The notes below the pieces were generated by a model. It saw only the letters and a list, made by a program, of their open reading frames with translations, searched no databases and was not told where the DNA came from. Source: Chloroherpetonaceae bacterium (GTDB taxonomy: Bacteria; Bacteroidota; Chlorobiia; Chlorobiales; Chloroherpetonaceae). Taken from it: 64,000 bases of DNA. How positions within the stretch are numbered: the first letter of the stretch is position 1; every line of letters begins with the position of its first letter. A program made the position numbers and the translations under genes. Location of the stretch: contig JANQGG010000015.1 in the NCBI GenBank assembly GCA_028277445.1, positions 62,001 to 126,000 of the forward strand, in the 5' to 3' direction. Shown here one piece after another: positions 54,506 through 63,871 of the stretch.

Positions 54506-56701
54506 ATGACCAATTTCTTTAAAAAACTAACCGTATTGGGTATTCTCTCGGTGTTATTGGCACCGTTGCACCCAGCCCGTGAGCTTCATGCTCAAGAAAC
54601 CGATCAATCGTTAAAAGAAATTTTTTCAGAATTTTCTTTAAAAAGTTTATTGGATGTCCGAATTGTAACGGTATCTAAAAAGGAAGAAACGGTTTTTGAA
54701 GCGCCGCTTTCTTCTACGGTATTAACAGCAGAGGAAATTAAAAATGCCGGAGCAACCTCAATAATGGAGGCTTTTCGGTTAATTCCGGGCATGATCGTCA
54801 GAGAGCAAACACCGGGTAATTATGATATCCATATTCGCGGCTTTGACGTTGTTGATCCCTACCAGCCGCATTTCACGCGTTTCAATACCATTACATTGGT
54901 TATGATTGATAACCGCCAAGTTTATAACGATTTACTCGGGGGTACGTTGTGGGATTTAATACCGGTTGGCATTAATGATATCGATCGAATCGAGGTTGTG
55001 CGCGGTCCATCATCGGCGCTGTATGGCCCGAATGCGGCATCGGGTGTAATCAATATCATTACCAAAAAACACAACAAGGAAGCGGGCTTACATGCCAGTA
55101 CTTACACTCAGAGCGGACCATATAACACCTATTTGAGTAATTCCGATGTTTCGTTTACAACTCAGGATAAGCGGTTTTCTTTTGTCCTCTCAGGGAAATA
55201 TGACAATCGAGACCGGCATGATACCCGGTATTATACTTTCCCTGATGTTCAGGAGAGACTTAATGGTAACCTTGATTATTATAAAGGAGGATACCGTGAT
55301 ATTCCAGATAATATCGTAGAAGATCAGCTGGAAGAACCAAATCGTGAATTATTCCCGGATTACAGTTTAGGTACAGACAAGTATTCGTTGGTGTTAAGGG
55401 GTGAATATTTAGATAATGATCTTTTCCTAAATGTTTCCGGGGGAATGGCCGAGTCAAAAATTCAGCATCCTTATTTAGCGCCGGCCAGTTGGGCATTTAC
55501 CACTGAAGAAAATGATACCAAATTCATCCATTTGTTTGGCAAGTACAAGGAATTCTCTTTCAACACCAGTTATTCGGATATGACAAATAAAACCCTCGGT
55601 GTTCTGGATTATTCACTTCGTTCCTTAAATGCTACGGTTGACTATAATTTCATTTTAACCGAATCGCTAAGTTTTAAACCTGGAGTGGCGCTTCATCGAG
55701 CGACAATAACATCTAATAAAGAGTATCAAAATGTGACTTCAGAGCCAATCCGTAACTTGGCTGACTTTGGCGATGGAAACGGCACTGAAGAAACCAATAC
55801 CTTTGTATCCGCGTTTGGACGGCTTGACTATTATTACAAACGCATGCGTTTTGTAGCCGGCGCACGTATTGAAAAGTATGATTATCCTGATCGAACGTTT
55901 TTTAGCCCTCAGCTTTTAATGACGTATTTACCCACAGATGATTTGCTTTTTCGTGCATCCTATGGCCGGTCCGGTCGAGCGCCGTTTTTAACCAGTTTAT
56001 TTGTTAACTTAAAACCTACGAAAACGTTAGGCGCACAGTTCATTTCAAATCCTGATAAAGAAGAACTTCTAACTGTTGATGTATTTGAAGCAGGAATTCG
56101 ATACAACCAAGATGATAAATACTACATTGATATTGAGTTTTTCTATTCATTAGCTGAAGATTTTGAACAGGTATTGGTTAATGGATTTGTGCCAGGGCCA
56201 AATCCTATCTTTGAGTATTCCAATGGATCGCACAAGGCTAAAATGTATGGTTCAACAATGCTGTTAAAATTTATTCCTTCCGAATCAGTGAGTTTAACAG
56301 GATTTGTTACGGTTCAGGAAACCAAAGTTGATGAATATAATTACAGGCAATTTGGATTGCCAACCTTGCCGGATGATTTAACCGATAGTTCGTTTACTGC
56401 TCAATGGACGCCAAGTTATTATGGCGGCGTTAACGTTAATGTAAAACCCTCTTCAAAACTCAGCATCAACCTGAATGGTTATTTTTACGATTCTCAGGTG
56501 CTCACCTTAGCTGAAGCGTCGTTTAAAACGTTTAGCATTGATGCCAACTTTTTATTGAATGCCGGCATCACGTATGAAATTGTGCCGGAGGTAAAAGCCT
56601 TTATTAATGGACGAAATTTAATTGGTGGAAACAAAGTCCAGTATGGCTTTGCCGATGAGATAAAGCCTACGGTTCTCATAGGTGTTAATGCAAAAATTTG
56701 A
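54506..56701 (+). CDS. TonB-dependent outer-membrane receptor
   Basis: A 731-residue receptor. The ATG at 54506 starts a signal peptide (FKKLTVLGILSVLLAPLHPA); an earlier in-frame codon at 54488 adds six residues. The plug domain includes APLSSTVLTAEEIKNAGATS, IRGFDVVDPYQPHF and VVRGPSSALYGPNAASGVIN. A 22-strand barrel follows, ending in GVNAKI. It imports a siderophore, vitamin or other large nutrient with TonB energy; the ligand is unknown. Its stop overlaps the start of the ROK kinase gene by one base. Confidence 0.92.
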   Translation: MTNFFKKLTVLGILSVLLAPLHPARELHAQETDQSLKEIFSEFSLKSLLDVRIVTVSKKEETVFEAPLSSTVLTAEEIKNAGATSIMEAFRLIPGMIVREQTPGNYDIHIRGFDVVDPYQPHFTRFNTITLVMIDNRQVYNDLLGGTLWDLIPVGINDIDRIEVVRGPSSALYGPNAASGVINIITKKHNKEAGLHASTYTQSGPYNTYLSNSDVSFTTQDKRFSFVLSGKYDNRDRHDTRYYTFPDVQERLNGNLDYYKGGYRDIPDNIVEDQLEEPNRELFPDYSLGTDKYSLVLRGEYLDNDLFLNVSGGMAESKIQHPYLAPASWAFTTEENDTKFIHLFGKYKEFSFNTSYSDMTNKTLGVLDYSLRSLNATVDYNFILTESLSFKPGVALHRATITSNKEYQNVTSEPIRNLADFGDGNGTEETNTFVSAFGRLDYYYKRMRFVAGARIEKYDYPDRTFFSPQLLMTYLPTDDLLFRASYGRSGRAPFLTSLFVNLKPTKTLGAQFISNPDKEELLTVDVFEAGIRYNQDDKYYIDIEFFYSLAEDFEQVLVNGFVPGPNPIFEYSNGSHKAKMYGSTMLLKFIPSESVSLTGFVTVQETKVDEYNYRQFGLPTLPDDLTDSSFTAQWTPSYYGGVNVNVKPSSKLSINLNGYFYDSQVLTLAEASFKTFSIDANFLLNAGITYEIVPEVKAFINGRNLIGGNKVQYGFADEIKPTVLIGVNAKI

Positions 56702-57624
56702 TGACATCGAAATATTTGTGGGGCGTTGATTTAGGCGGTACGAAAATTGAAGGCGTCGTTTTAGAGGCCAACCGCAGATCAACGCCACTTTGCAGAATTC
56801 GTGTGGAAACAGAAGCTCAGCTTGGGTATGAGCATGTTTTATCTCAAATAGCCATGTTGATAGACCGGATGATTCACCAAACCGGAGTTCATCCAACATC
56901 CATTGGCTTTGCAACGCCAGGTATGCTGGATCCCAAATCCTTCACCCTTAAAAATTCTAACACAACCATTTTAAATGGCAAGCCGCTTAAAACGGATTTG
57001 GAAAATGCATTAGGCGTTAGCGTATTTTTAGAAAATGATGCGAATTGTTTTGCACTGGCCGAATCGCTGATAGGGGCTGCTGTAAAGGCTTCAGACATTA
57101 GCAATGAGCATGTCGTATTCGGTGTGATTTTAGGCACAGGTGTTGGCGGAGGAATAGTGGTAAATCAGCATGGTGTGAGCGGATGCCATTTAATTGCCGG
57201 TGAGTGGGGGCACAATATCATTGAGCCCAATGGCAAGCCATGTTATTGTGGAAAGAAAGGTTGTGTTGAAACGGTGATCTCCAGCTCGGCTTTAGAACAG
57301 TTTTACTTTGAAAATTCCTCGCAGAAACTGACTTTAAAAGAAATCTATCAAAACCATTGCTTTCAACCTAATCGTTATACCACGGCAACAATTGATCGTT
57401 TAATTACATTTTTTGGAAAGTCAATTGCTGAAGTGATCAATATTCTGGACCCGCATACCATTGTTATCGGTGGCGGTGTTGGGCAGATCGATGAACTTTA
57501 TTCGGATAGATGCAGGAAGCAAATTGAGAAGTATCTCTTTTTTGATCAGCTAAACACCAAAATAGTTAAGCCAAAACTTGGAGCTAGCGCCGGTGTTTTT
57601 GGGGCGGCGTTTTTAACATTGTAG
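56701..57624 (+). CDS. ROK-family sugar kinase
   Basis: A 307-residue sugar kinase of the ROK family. The ATP-binding DLGGTKIEGVVLE opens the protein. The catalytic region is LENDANCFALAE, and the ROK zinc motif is CYCGKKGCVET with a nearby His in GEWGHNIIEP. It phosphorylates a hexose such as glucose, fructose or an amino sugar; the exact sugar is unknown. Its ATG overlaps the stop of the TonB receptor (TGATG), so the two are translationally coupled. Confidence 0.92.
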   Translation: MTSKYLWGVDLGGTKIEGVVLEANRRSTPLCRIRVETEAQLGYEHVLSQIAMLIDRMIHQTGVHPTSIGFATPGMLDPKSFTLKNSNTTILNGKPLKTDLENALGVSVFLENDANCFALAESLIGAAVKASDISNEHVVFGVILGTGVGGGIVVNQHGVSGCHLIAGEWGHNIIEPNGKPCYCGKKGCVETVISSSALEQFYFENSSQKLTLKEIYQNHCFQPNRYTTATIDRLITFFGKSIAEVINILDPHTIVIGGGVGQIDELYSDRCRKQIEKYLFFDQLNTKIVKPKLGASAGVFGAAFLTL

Positions 57625-57630
57625 CCCTTT

Positions 57631-57948
57631 TTACTCAAATTTTTTGACTTTTGGTTTTTTTGTTCTCCTGAATGAAGTTCGGCGTTTTGAACGCGACTTT
57701 TCTTTTTTATCGGTCACGGTTATCGTCACCTCAATTTCATCCAAGCGGTAGCCCGAAAGATTTGCCGACAGTTTGATCGCTTGTAATGCAGCATCGCCCA
57801 GCAAAAAATCCGGATTCCCCGTCGTTTGGAAAAAGAAGTAATCCATCTTGTTCGTTAAGCTTAAAGAATCAGCGCTTTGAGTTGGCTGCTTAGCAACAAT
57901 TTGAAAAGGGACAAAGCACAAAACAAAAATCAGGAGAGATAATTTCAT
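57631..57948 (-). CDS. Small exported hypothetical protein
   Basis: A 105-residue protein with a signal peptide (MKLSLLIFVLCFVPFQIVAK). The middle is about 60 residues with one hydrophobic strand-rich core (LDEIEVTITVTD). The tail is very basic, RSKRRTSFRRTKKPKVKK. The tail could bind nucleic acid, lipids or polyanions. No family is recognised. It is convergent with the ROK gene and 39 bp downstream of the UbiA-family gene. Confidence 0.65.
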   Translation of the reverse strand: MKLSLLIFVLCFVPFQIVAKQPTQSADSLSLTNKMDYFFFQTTGNPDFLLGDAALQAIKLSANLSGYRLDEIEVTITVTDKKEKSRSKRRTSFRRTKKPKVKKFE

Positions 57949-57987
57949 AAATAAGGGGAATTCTATGAACGTTTAGAATTACAATTT

Positions 57988-58860
57988 CTAATTGGAAAAA
58001 TAAGCAATAAATCCAAAAGATAGAAATAAAACGCTCGCCAGAACGATTGTCATATCGCTGATCAGTTTCATTTGCTGATGTTTACCTTCCCGGTAAGAAT
58101 TTGCAATAACCATTACCGCAATATTGTTGGATAATAGAAAGTAGCTGGAATCAGGGAGAATGTTATTATAGGTGGCAAAAAAGATGGCAATGCCCGAAAG
58201 AACGCTTAAGGTATTAAGCAATAATTTGGTGTTTTGAAAAGTAAATGTATTGGCAATGGTTTTAATGCCGCTAATTTTATCGCCATAACGGTCTCTCATA
58301 TCCCACATCACCTCAATAAAAAATGCACAGATAAATATATATCCCCAACAAATCCATACCTTTAGCGAAAGTGACTGTCGGGCAAAAAAGATCGGGAGAA
58401 AGATCATAGCTGCAGCCCAATCAATGGGTGGAACAAGATTTTTTATAATATAAATATCTTTAAACCGTCTTGCGCCATTGAGTATATTTGAAATAAAATC
58501 AGGGAAACATTTTTGATTGTATAGAAAACCAATTATTTCAATAACTAATGTTGCCCAGAATGCTAGTGGCCCATGAAAGTAAGCAATTACCAATGCTATG
58601 ATGGATAAGAGATAAAAGCTGAAATATGTAATGATGAATTTGTTGGATTTTGCATCTTTATAATTATCGGGAGCATTTGCTGCGTCTTCAACATCATCGG
58701 TTAATCGGTTGTATTGATAGATGGAGAAGGTTAACAGAAAAACCGTCAGTAACGCCCAAAAATTGATTTCAATATTAAAATACACCGACCAAGCTCCGGC
58801 GCCAAGGGCCGATAATAGAGAAAGATGTAACTTATTTCTAAAAAAATACGATGTGTCCAT
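57988..58860 (-). CDS. UbiA-family membrane prenyltransferase
   Basis: A 290-residue membrane protein with about eight or nine helices. The first Asp-rich motif is YNRLTDDVED (about residue 50) and the second is MWDMRDRYGDKISGIKT (about 185). Both are needed for binding the prenyl diphosphate through magnesium. Such enzymes attach isoprenoid chains to aromatic rings, or to sugar or glycerol phosphates. The acceptor is not evident. It is monocistronic or leads the small exported gene. Confidence 0.85.
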   Translation of the reverse strand: MDTSYFFRNKLHLSLLSALGAGAWSVYFNIEINFWALLTVFLLTFSIYQYNRLTDDVEDAANAPDNYKDAKSNKFIITYFSFYLLSIIALVIAYFHGPLAFWATLVIEIIGFLYNQKCFPDFISNILNGARRFKDIYIIKNLVPPIDWAAAMIFLPIFFARQSLSLKVWICWGYIFICAFFIEVMWDMRDRYGDKISGIKTIANTFTFQNTKLLLNTLSVLSGIAIFFATYNNILPDSSYFLLSNNIAVMVIANSYREGKHQQMKLISDMTIVLASVLFLSFGFIAYFSN

Positions 58861-59022
58861 GCTTTAGATATTCATACATTTTAGGGAGCATATAAACTCT
58901 TAAGGTTTTTGTTGCCCTGAAACAACAGGAATGCGTTGTAAAGGGTTTGTTCCAGAAGGAAGGATTACCACATTTATCACGTTAAATTAAGCATTCTCAT
59001 TTTTAATACAAAATTACAGAAA

Positions 59023-60450
59023 TTGATATATCGGAAAGGTCAGTTGATAGAACTGACCATTACAGATTTAGCTGAAAAAAATAAATGTTATGCCAAAACC
59101 CCGGATGGCCTCAGCGTTTTTGTTCAAGGGCTTCTAGCAATTGGCGACAAGGTTGAAGTCAAAATTTATAAGGTCAAAAAAAGTTATCTTGAAACACGCG
59201 CTACTCGGATTATATCCCAATCCGAAGACCGCGTGGATCCGCTATGCCCCTATTTTGGCATTTGCGGCGGTTGCAAATGGCAGCACATCAATTACCCTTC
59301 GCAATTGCAACTCAAGCAAAAACAAGTGCAGGATGCCTTGACTCATCTCGGGGGATTCAAGGATATCCGGGTTGAACCGGCCAAACCCGCAAATCCGCAG
59401 TTTTATTATCGAAATAAAATAGAATTCTCATTTTCAGCGCAACGCTATCTAATGCCCGATGAGCTGGAATTAACCGAGCTTGCAAAGCCCAAAACCTTTG
59501 CCTTGGGGTTTCATGCTCCCGGAAGGTATGATAAAGTATTGGATATTGACGATTGTTTTATCGCCCATCCTGATATGGTGGATGTGCTAAAATGCGTCAA
59601 GCGATTTGCACTGGAACATGGTTTAAGTGCCTATTCGGTAAAAGACCATCGGGGATTTTTAAGAAATCTGGTGATTCGCCGGGGTGAATTTACCGGAGAG
59701 TTGATGGTTAATCTTGTTACCTCGTCATTTGATGAAGCATTGATGACGCAATTGTTTCATGAGCTTCATCGTGCACTAGGGGAAAAACTCACAACATTTG
59801 TCAATAATATCACCACCCGATCAAATAATGTGGCATTTGGTGAGCAGGAACATGTGATATATGGATCAGGACTCATTGTTGATCGGCTCAACAGCTACCG
59901 GTTTAATATCTCGGCCAATTCGTTTTTCCAAACCAACACCGCACAAGCAATCCGGCTATATCAAACTGTACTTGATTTAGCCCGATTAAGCCAAGAGGAT
60001 ATTGTTTATGATTTGTATTGTGGCACCGGCTCAATTTCACAGTTTATTTCCGGGCATTGCAAAAAAGTATTTGGTATTGAGTTGATAGAAAGCGCGGTTA
60101 AGGACGCATTAAGCAACGCAAAGTTAAATGACGTTCATAACTGCCGGTTCAGGCAATTGGATTTGAAGTCGTTTCAAGACATGTATCATGAATTGATTGA
60201 TTTTGGTTTGCCCGATGTTGTGATCACCGATCCGCCCAGGGCCGGCATGCATCCCAAAGCTGTTAAAACACTTTTAAAACTCAATCCAAAAACCATTATT
60301 TACGTAAGTTGCAACCCGGCTAGCCTGGCACGAGATGGAAAGCTTTTTTGTGAAGATCAACACTACAAGCTTAGCAAAGTTATTCCGGTGGATATGTTCC
60401 CGCATACCAACCACATCGAGAGCGTGGCGCGGTTTGAAAAAGTGGCTTAA
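59023..60450 (+). CDS. rlmD: 23S rRNA (uracil-5)-methyltransferase RlmD/RumA family
   Basis: A 475-residue enzyme. An N-terminal TRAM domain (LIELTITDLAEKNKCYAKT) is followed by the iron-sulphur motif CPYFGICGGCKWQH. The SAM-binding QTNTAQA and YDLYCGTGSIS then appear. The catalytic nucleophile is in YVSCNPASLARD, and the end reads FPHTNHIESVARFEK. It methylates a uridine of 23S rRNA at C5 (U1939 in E. coli). Other RNA targets are possible in this family. The start is a TTG at 59023. Confidence 0.93.
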   Translation: MIYRKGQLIELTITDLAEKNKCYAKTPDGLSVFVQGLLAIGDKVEVKIYKVKKSYLETRATRIISQSEDRVDPLCPYFGICGGCKWQHINYPSQLQLKQKQVQDALTHLGGFKDIRVEPAKPANPQFYYRNKIEFSFSAQRYLMPDELELTELAKPKTFALGFHAPGRYDKVLDIDDCFIAHPDMVDVLKCVKRFALEHGLSAYSVKDHRGFLRNLVIRRGEFTGELMVNLVTSSFDEALMTQLFHELHRALGEKLTTFVNNITTRSNNVAFGEQEHVIYGSGLIVDRLNSYRFNISANSFFQTNTAQAIRLYQTVLDLARLSQEDIVYDLYCGTGSISQFISGHCKKVFGIELIESAVKDALSNAKLNDVHNCRFRQLDLKSFQDMYHELIDFGLPDVVITDPPRAGMHPKAVKTLLKLNPKTIIYVSCNPASLARDGKLFCEDQHYKLSKVIPVDMFPHTNHIESVARFEKVA

Positions 60451-60689
60451 GGCGTTTTGTAATTAGAATGAAAGCTTTTGGCCGAGTTTTCTTAGGCGGG
60501 AAAATTTTACAAATCGATAAAATGCTTCAATCTCGGCTCAATGTTTTTTTCGTGAAAGTATAACTTTCTTGATTGCTCTCATTGCCATATTTCAAAGCAA
60601 TTGTTTGAAGAACGAAGAACGAGGGCGTAGAAAACATTAAGTAACAAACATTCAAGGAAATCGAGTTAGCTACAGTTAAGCCGTTTAAC

Positions 60690-60944
60690 TTAAATCGCGT
60701 GGTCTTTGGGCAGGATCAAAAGCTTTGGGATTCGAACATGAGGTTTGAGGCTTAAGAGATACATCACCGTATCGGCGATATCTTCCGGCATTAAAGCGTT
60801 TTCTATGTTGAGCGCGTCTTTCGGGTGAACCTTCCAGTTGCGATGCAGGCCAGTCATGAAAAGGTCTTGTTCCAGATTGAGGGTTGTTTTTTCATAATCT
60901 TTTTTTAATTGGGAGTGTAAGTTTTTTTGTGATTTAAGTATCAT
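60690..60944 (-). pseudogene. 3' fragment of an SDR dehydrogenase gene (partial duplicate)
   Basis: The last 55 residues (MTGLHRNWKVHPKDALNIEN then ALMPEDIADTVMYLL and the ending LILPKDHAI) are identical, bar one residue, to the C-terminus of the full SDR gene at 61933-62649. The 29 residues before are unrelated (QLKKDYEKTTLNLEQDLF). The cofactor domain is absent, so it is a remnant. The DNA differs from the full copy at roughly one base in ten, mostly at silent positions. Confidence 0.8.
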
Positions 60945-60981
60945 TCACTGTTAATAAAATTCTCTAAACCCCATGTTTATT

Positions 60982-61905
60982 ATGAAATGGAGCAAAAAGT
61001 TAATTATTACGGTTGCAGTTGTTTCTTTAGGCGTCATTGCTGCTTGTGATGATGATAGCGGAACAAATCCAAACCTGGAAGAAAGTAAAATTGCTTTTGT
61101 CTCAGGGCGAGATGGAAATTACGAGATCTATGTAATGAATGCTGATGGTAGCAACCAGACTCGGTTAACTAATAATAATGAAGATGATTATGCCCCAATT
61201 TGGTCACCTGATGGTCAAAAGATCGCTTTTACTTCTACTCGTGACGGTAATCAGGAAATCTATGTGATGAACGCCGATGGAAGCGATCAGACGCGGCTGA
61301 CGACTAATATATTAAACACATTTGAACATTCTGATCCGATGTGGTCGCCAGATGGCCAGAAGATCGCTTTTACTTCTACTCGTGATGGTAATCAGGGAAT
61401 CTATGTAATGAACGCCGATGGAAGCGATCAGACTCGGCTGACGACTAATACATTAAACACATTTGAACATTCTGATCCGATGTGGTCGCCAGATGGCCAG
61501 AAGATTGCATTTAGATCAAATCGCGGCGGTAACTGGGATATTTTTGATATCTATGTGATGAAATCGGATGGAAGCGATCAGACGCGGCTAACGAATAATT
61601 CATCAATCGATACGGACCCAAGATGGTCGCCGAACGGCCAGAAGATTGCATTTGCATCTGATCGTGGCGGTAACATGGATCACTGGGATATCTATGTGAT
61701 GAAATCGGATGGAAGCGACCAGACGCGGCTAACGAATAATTCATCTAACGATGGGGGGACAAGATGGTCGCCAGATGGCCAAAAGATTGTATTTTCATCA
61801 AATCGTGGTGGAAATTTTGAAATTTATATGATGAGCGCCGATGGCAGCGATCTAATAAACCTAACAAATAATGATGGAGATGATTTTTTACCATCGTGGT
61901 ATTAA
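60982..61905 (+). CDS. PD40/TolB-like six-bladed beta-propeller lipoprotein
   Basis: A 307-residue lipoprotein (ATG at 60982). The signal peptide ends SLGVIAA before the lipid cysteine, followed by DDDSGTNP. The mature part is six PD40 (WD40-like) blades of about 47 residues, each reading [18 protein letters not shown] then QTRLTNN and a closing WSPDGQ. Blades two and three are nearly identical in DNA. It resembles the TolB propeller without the TolB N-terminal domain. The role is probably protein or glycan binding at the outer membrane; the partner is unknown. Confidence 0.88.
   Translation: MKWSKKLIITVAVVSLGVIAACDDDSGTNPNLEESKIAFVSGRDGNYEIYVMNADGSNQTRLTNNNEDDYAPIWSPDGQKIAFTSTRDGNQEIYVMNADGSDQTRLTTNILNTFEHSDPMWSPDGQKIAFTSTRDGNQGIYVMNADGSDQTRLTTNTLNTFEHSDPMWSPDGQKIAFRSNRGGNWDIFDIYVMKSDGSDQTRLTNNSSIDTDPRWSPNGQKIAFASDRGGNMDHWDIYVMKSDGSDQTRLTNNSSNDGGTRWSPDGQKIVFSSNRGGNFEIYMMSADGSDLINLTNNDGDDFLPSWY
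61221..61502 (+). repeat. Tandem 141-bp repeat inside the PD40 gene
   Basis: Units 61221-61361 and 61362-61502 are almost identical (about five differences), and the next blade begins with the same sequence. They encode blades two and three of the propeller, indicating a recent in-frame duplication. Confidence 0.85.
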
Positions 61906-61932
61906 GTATGGTTTATAATTAATACGTATTCC

Positions 61933-62649
61933 TCAAATTGCGTGGTCTTTGGGCAGGATCAAAAGTTTTGGAATGCGAACATGAGGTTTGAGGCTCAAGA
62001 GATACATCACCGTATCGGCGATATCTTCCGGCATTAAGGCATTTTCAATGTTAAGTGCGTCTTTCGGATGCACATTCCAGTTGCGATGCAAGCCAGTCAT
62101 CACAAGGCCCGGTTCCAGGCTGGTGATTTTAATATTGGTTCGCGCCAGCTCTATGCGCAACGCTTCGGTTAAGGCTTCGATGGCGTACTTTGTCCCGGCA
62201 TATGCCCCGGCTGACTCCCGCACTTTTTCACCCAGAACGCTGGAAAGATTGATCAAATACCCAAAATCTTTGGCTTTAAAATACCTTAAAAATGTGTAGG
62301 CCACGCGATAGGCCGCTTCAATATTGATCCTGGCCATTTGGCAAACCACATCAATATCAATGGTTTCAATTTTGCCGATTTCCATGATGGCAGCATTGTT
62401 GATGCATATATCGCAGGCGCCGTAATTTGAAATGGCAATATCTAGCAATTGTTGGGGTAATTGAGGGTCTGTGATATCGCCACAAAGAGTTTTGGCATGA
62501 TATTTATCCGAGAGCTTCTCTAGAAGGGATTGATTGCGGCCATGCAAGACCAGCTTTATGCCTTTTTGATGAAATGCTTCCGCAATGGATTTGCCGATAC
62601 CACTCGTAGCACCGGTAATAACGGCAACTTTATAAGAAGAAACAGTCAT
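61933..62649 (-). CDS. Short-chain dehydrogenase/reductase
   Basis: A 238-residue classical SDR. TGATSGIGKSIAEAF is the cofactor site, NNAAIMEIG the NNAG-type motif, and NLSSVLGEKVRESAGAYAGT then KYA gives the catalytic Ser-Tyr-Lys. LEPGLVMTGL follows. The arginine in LHGRN after the second strand suggests NADP preference. The substrate is unknown. It follows the TetR regulator gene by 26 bp in the same direction, so that regulator may control it. Its last 55 codons are duplicated at 60690. Confidence 0.92.
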   Translation of the reverse strand: MTVSSYKVAVITGATSGIGKSIAEAFHQKGIKLVLHGRNQSLLEKLSDKYHAKTLCGDITDPQLPQQLLDIAISNYGACDICINNAAIMEIGKIETIDIDVVCQMARINIEAAYRVAYTFLRYFKAKDFGYLINLSSVLGEKVRESAGAYAGTKYAIEALTEALRIELARTNIKITSLEPGLVMTGLHRNWNVHPKDALNIENALMPEDIADTVMYLLSLKPHVRIPKLLILPKDHAI

Positions 62650-62675
62650 AAGAATACTTAATCACGTAAAAAATG

Positions 62676-63326
62676 TTAATCGCGATTATCCAGCGATACG
62701 CGTTTAAACACCATATCTTTTTTCACTTTGTTTGTGTTCGCTTGATGTTTATAGACGATTCTGGATGTATCTGAAAGCGCGCCTAAAAAGATCAAATCAA
62801 AAAGATGCCGGATTGATTTTGCCTTGTCGTTAGCATCCAAATGTTCAGCAGAGTAGATAGCATCCAAACCCTTCAAATAAACGTTAAGCAGGAGTTCCGA
62901 TTTGATATGCGTTTGAAGCATGGCGCGTTCAATGCATTTTTCTAATGACAGGCGCATTTCATGATACAAATGCTTTTGATAAAACATATCCATTTCCTGC
63001 CATAGCACCGGATGAAATCGTTTTAGATCTTGCTTAAAAGCAGGATCAATGGCCAATACAATTTGCCCGCCAAAAAGCCACAGTTCTTTAAGTCTGTCAA
63101 TCAGTTCAAGAGGCTTTTGTTGAATTTTGGAAATCTGATCCTTGGCGTGCTGCAAGTACTCCGTAAGAACCATTTGAAGCAAATCATCTTTGCTTTCATA
63201 AAAATGATACAGCGTTTTTTTGCTCATGCCTAAATCATAGGCAAGCTTATCCATTGTAACCGGAGTAAGGCCTAATGAAAAAAAACGCTGCTTAGCTAAA
63301 ACTTTAATTCGCTCTCGGGGCTCCAT
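62676..63326 (-). CDS. TetR/AcrR-family transcriptional regulator
   Basis: A 216-residue regulator. The N-terminal HTH reads RFFSLGLTPVTMDKLAYDLG then MSKKTLYHFYESKDDLLQMV, with the conserved TLYHFYESKDDL. The helical C-terminal domain is ligand-binding and not family-specific. It starts the pair with the SDR gene (26 bp gap), which is probably its target and its own operon. Confidence 0.92.
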   Translation of the reverse strand: MEPRERIKVLAKQRFFSLGLTPVTMDKLAYDLGMSKKTLYHFYESKDDLLQMVLTEYLQHAKDQISKIQQKPLELIDRLKELWLFGGQIVLAIDPAFKQDLKRFHPVLWQEMDMFYQKHLYHEMRLSLEKCIERAMLQTHIKSELLLNVYLKGLDAIYSAEHLDANDKAKSIRHLFDLIFLGALSDTSRIVYKHQANTNKVKKDMVFKRVSLDNRD

Positions 63327-63433
63327 TTAACTTATTATAATTATGGATTTTAAAAGCAGGAAACTTGAAATAATATAATCGTTTCCTGCGATATATCATA
63401 TTTTTTAAGAAGGCAAGCGTAAAATAATGCGGA

Positions 63434-63871
63434 TTAATTGACCTTTATTTCAGATTTAATTTCCTCGAATTCGGTTTCATAGGCATCAGAGTGATGATCT
63501 TTTTCCCATTCCAGGAATTTTTCGATATCATTCTTGATCGAAGCAAACACAGCAGACAAAACCGCAACGTCATCAATGAATCCGAATACGGGAATAAAAT
63601 CAAAAATGGCATCGATGGGCGATACAAAATAAATTAACGCGGCAATTCCAAAGACAATGGTTTGCCAGGGAATTTCGCGGTAGGTTTTTGAATAGTAAGC
63701 TTTAATCAGTCGGATTAATCCCTGCAAATACGCCCATACTTCAGACAATGCGCCATTTTTATGTTTTTCGGATTTTGCCGCAGCATCCAGGAGTAATTTT
63801 TTTGTTTTTTTAGGATCTTTGGCATATTGTTCTGCTTTTCGTTTAGCACGGTTAAAACTTGAATCTTTCAT
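63434..63871 (-). CDS. YkvA-type DUF1232 membrane protein
   Basis: A 145-residue protein with a lysine-rich N-terminus (NRAKRKAEQYAKDPKKTKKL). The DUF1232 core is ALIYFVSPIDAIFDFIPVFG then FIDDVAVLSAVFASIKND, with two hydrophobic segments and the conserved SPID...D motif. The family function is unknown. It is monocistronic; the window's last 129 bp hold nothing that I recognise. Confidence 0.9.
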   Translation of the reverse strand: MKDSSFNRAKRKAEQYAKDPKKTKKLLLDAAAKSEKHKNGALSEVWAYLQGLIRLIKAYYSKTYREIPWQTIVFGIAALIYFVSPIDAIFDFIPVFGFIDDVAVLSAVFASIKNDIEKFLEWEKDHHSDAYETEFEEIKSEIKVN

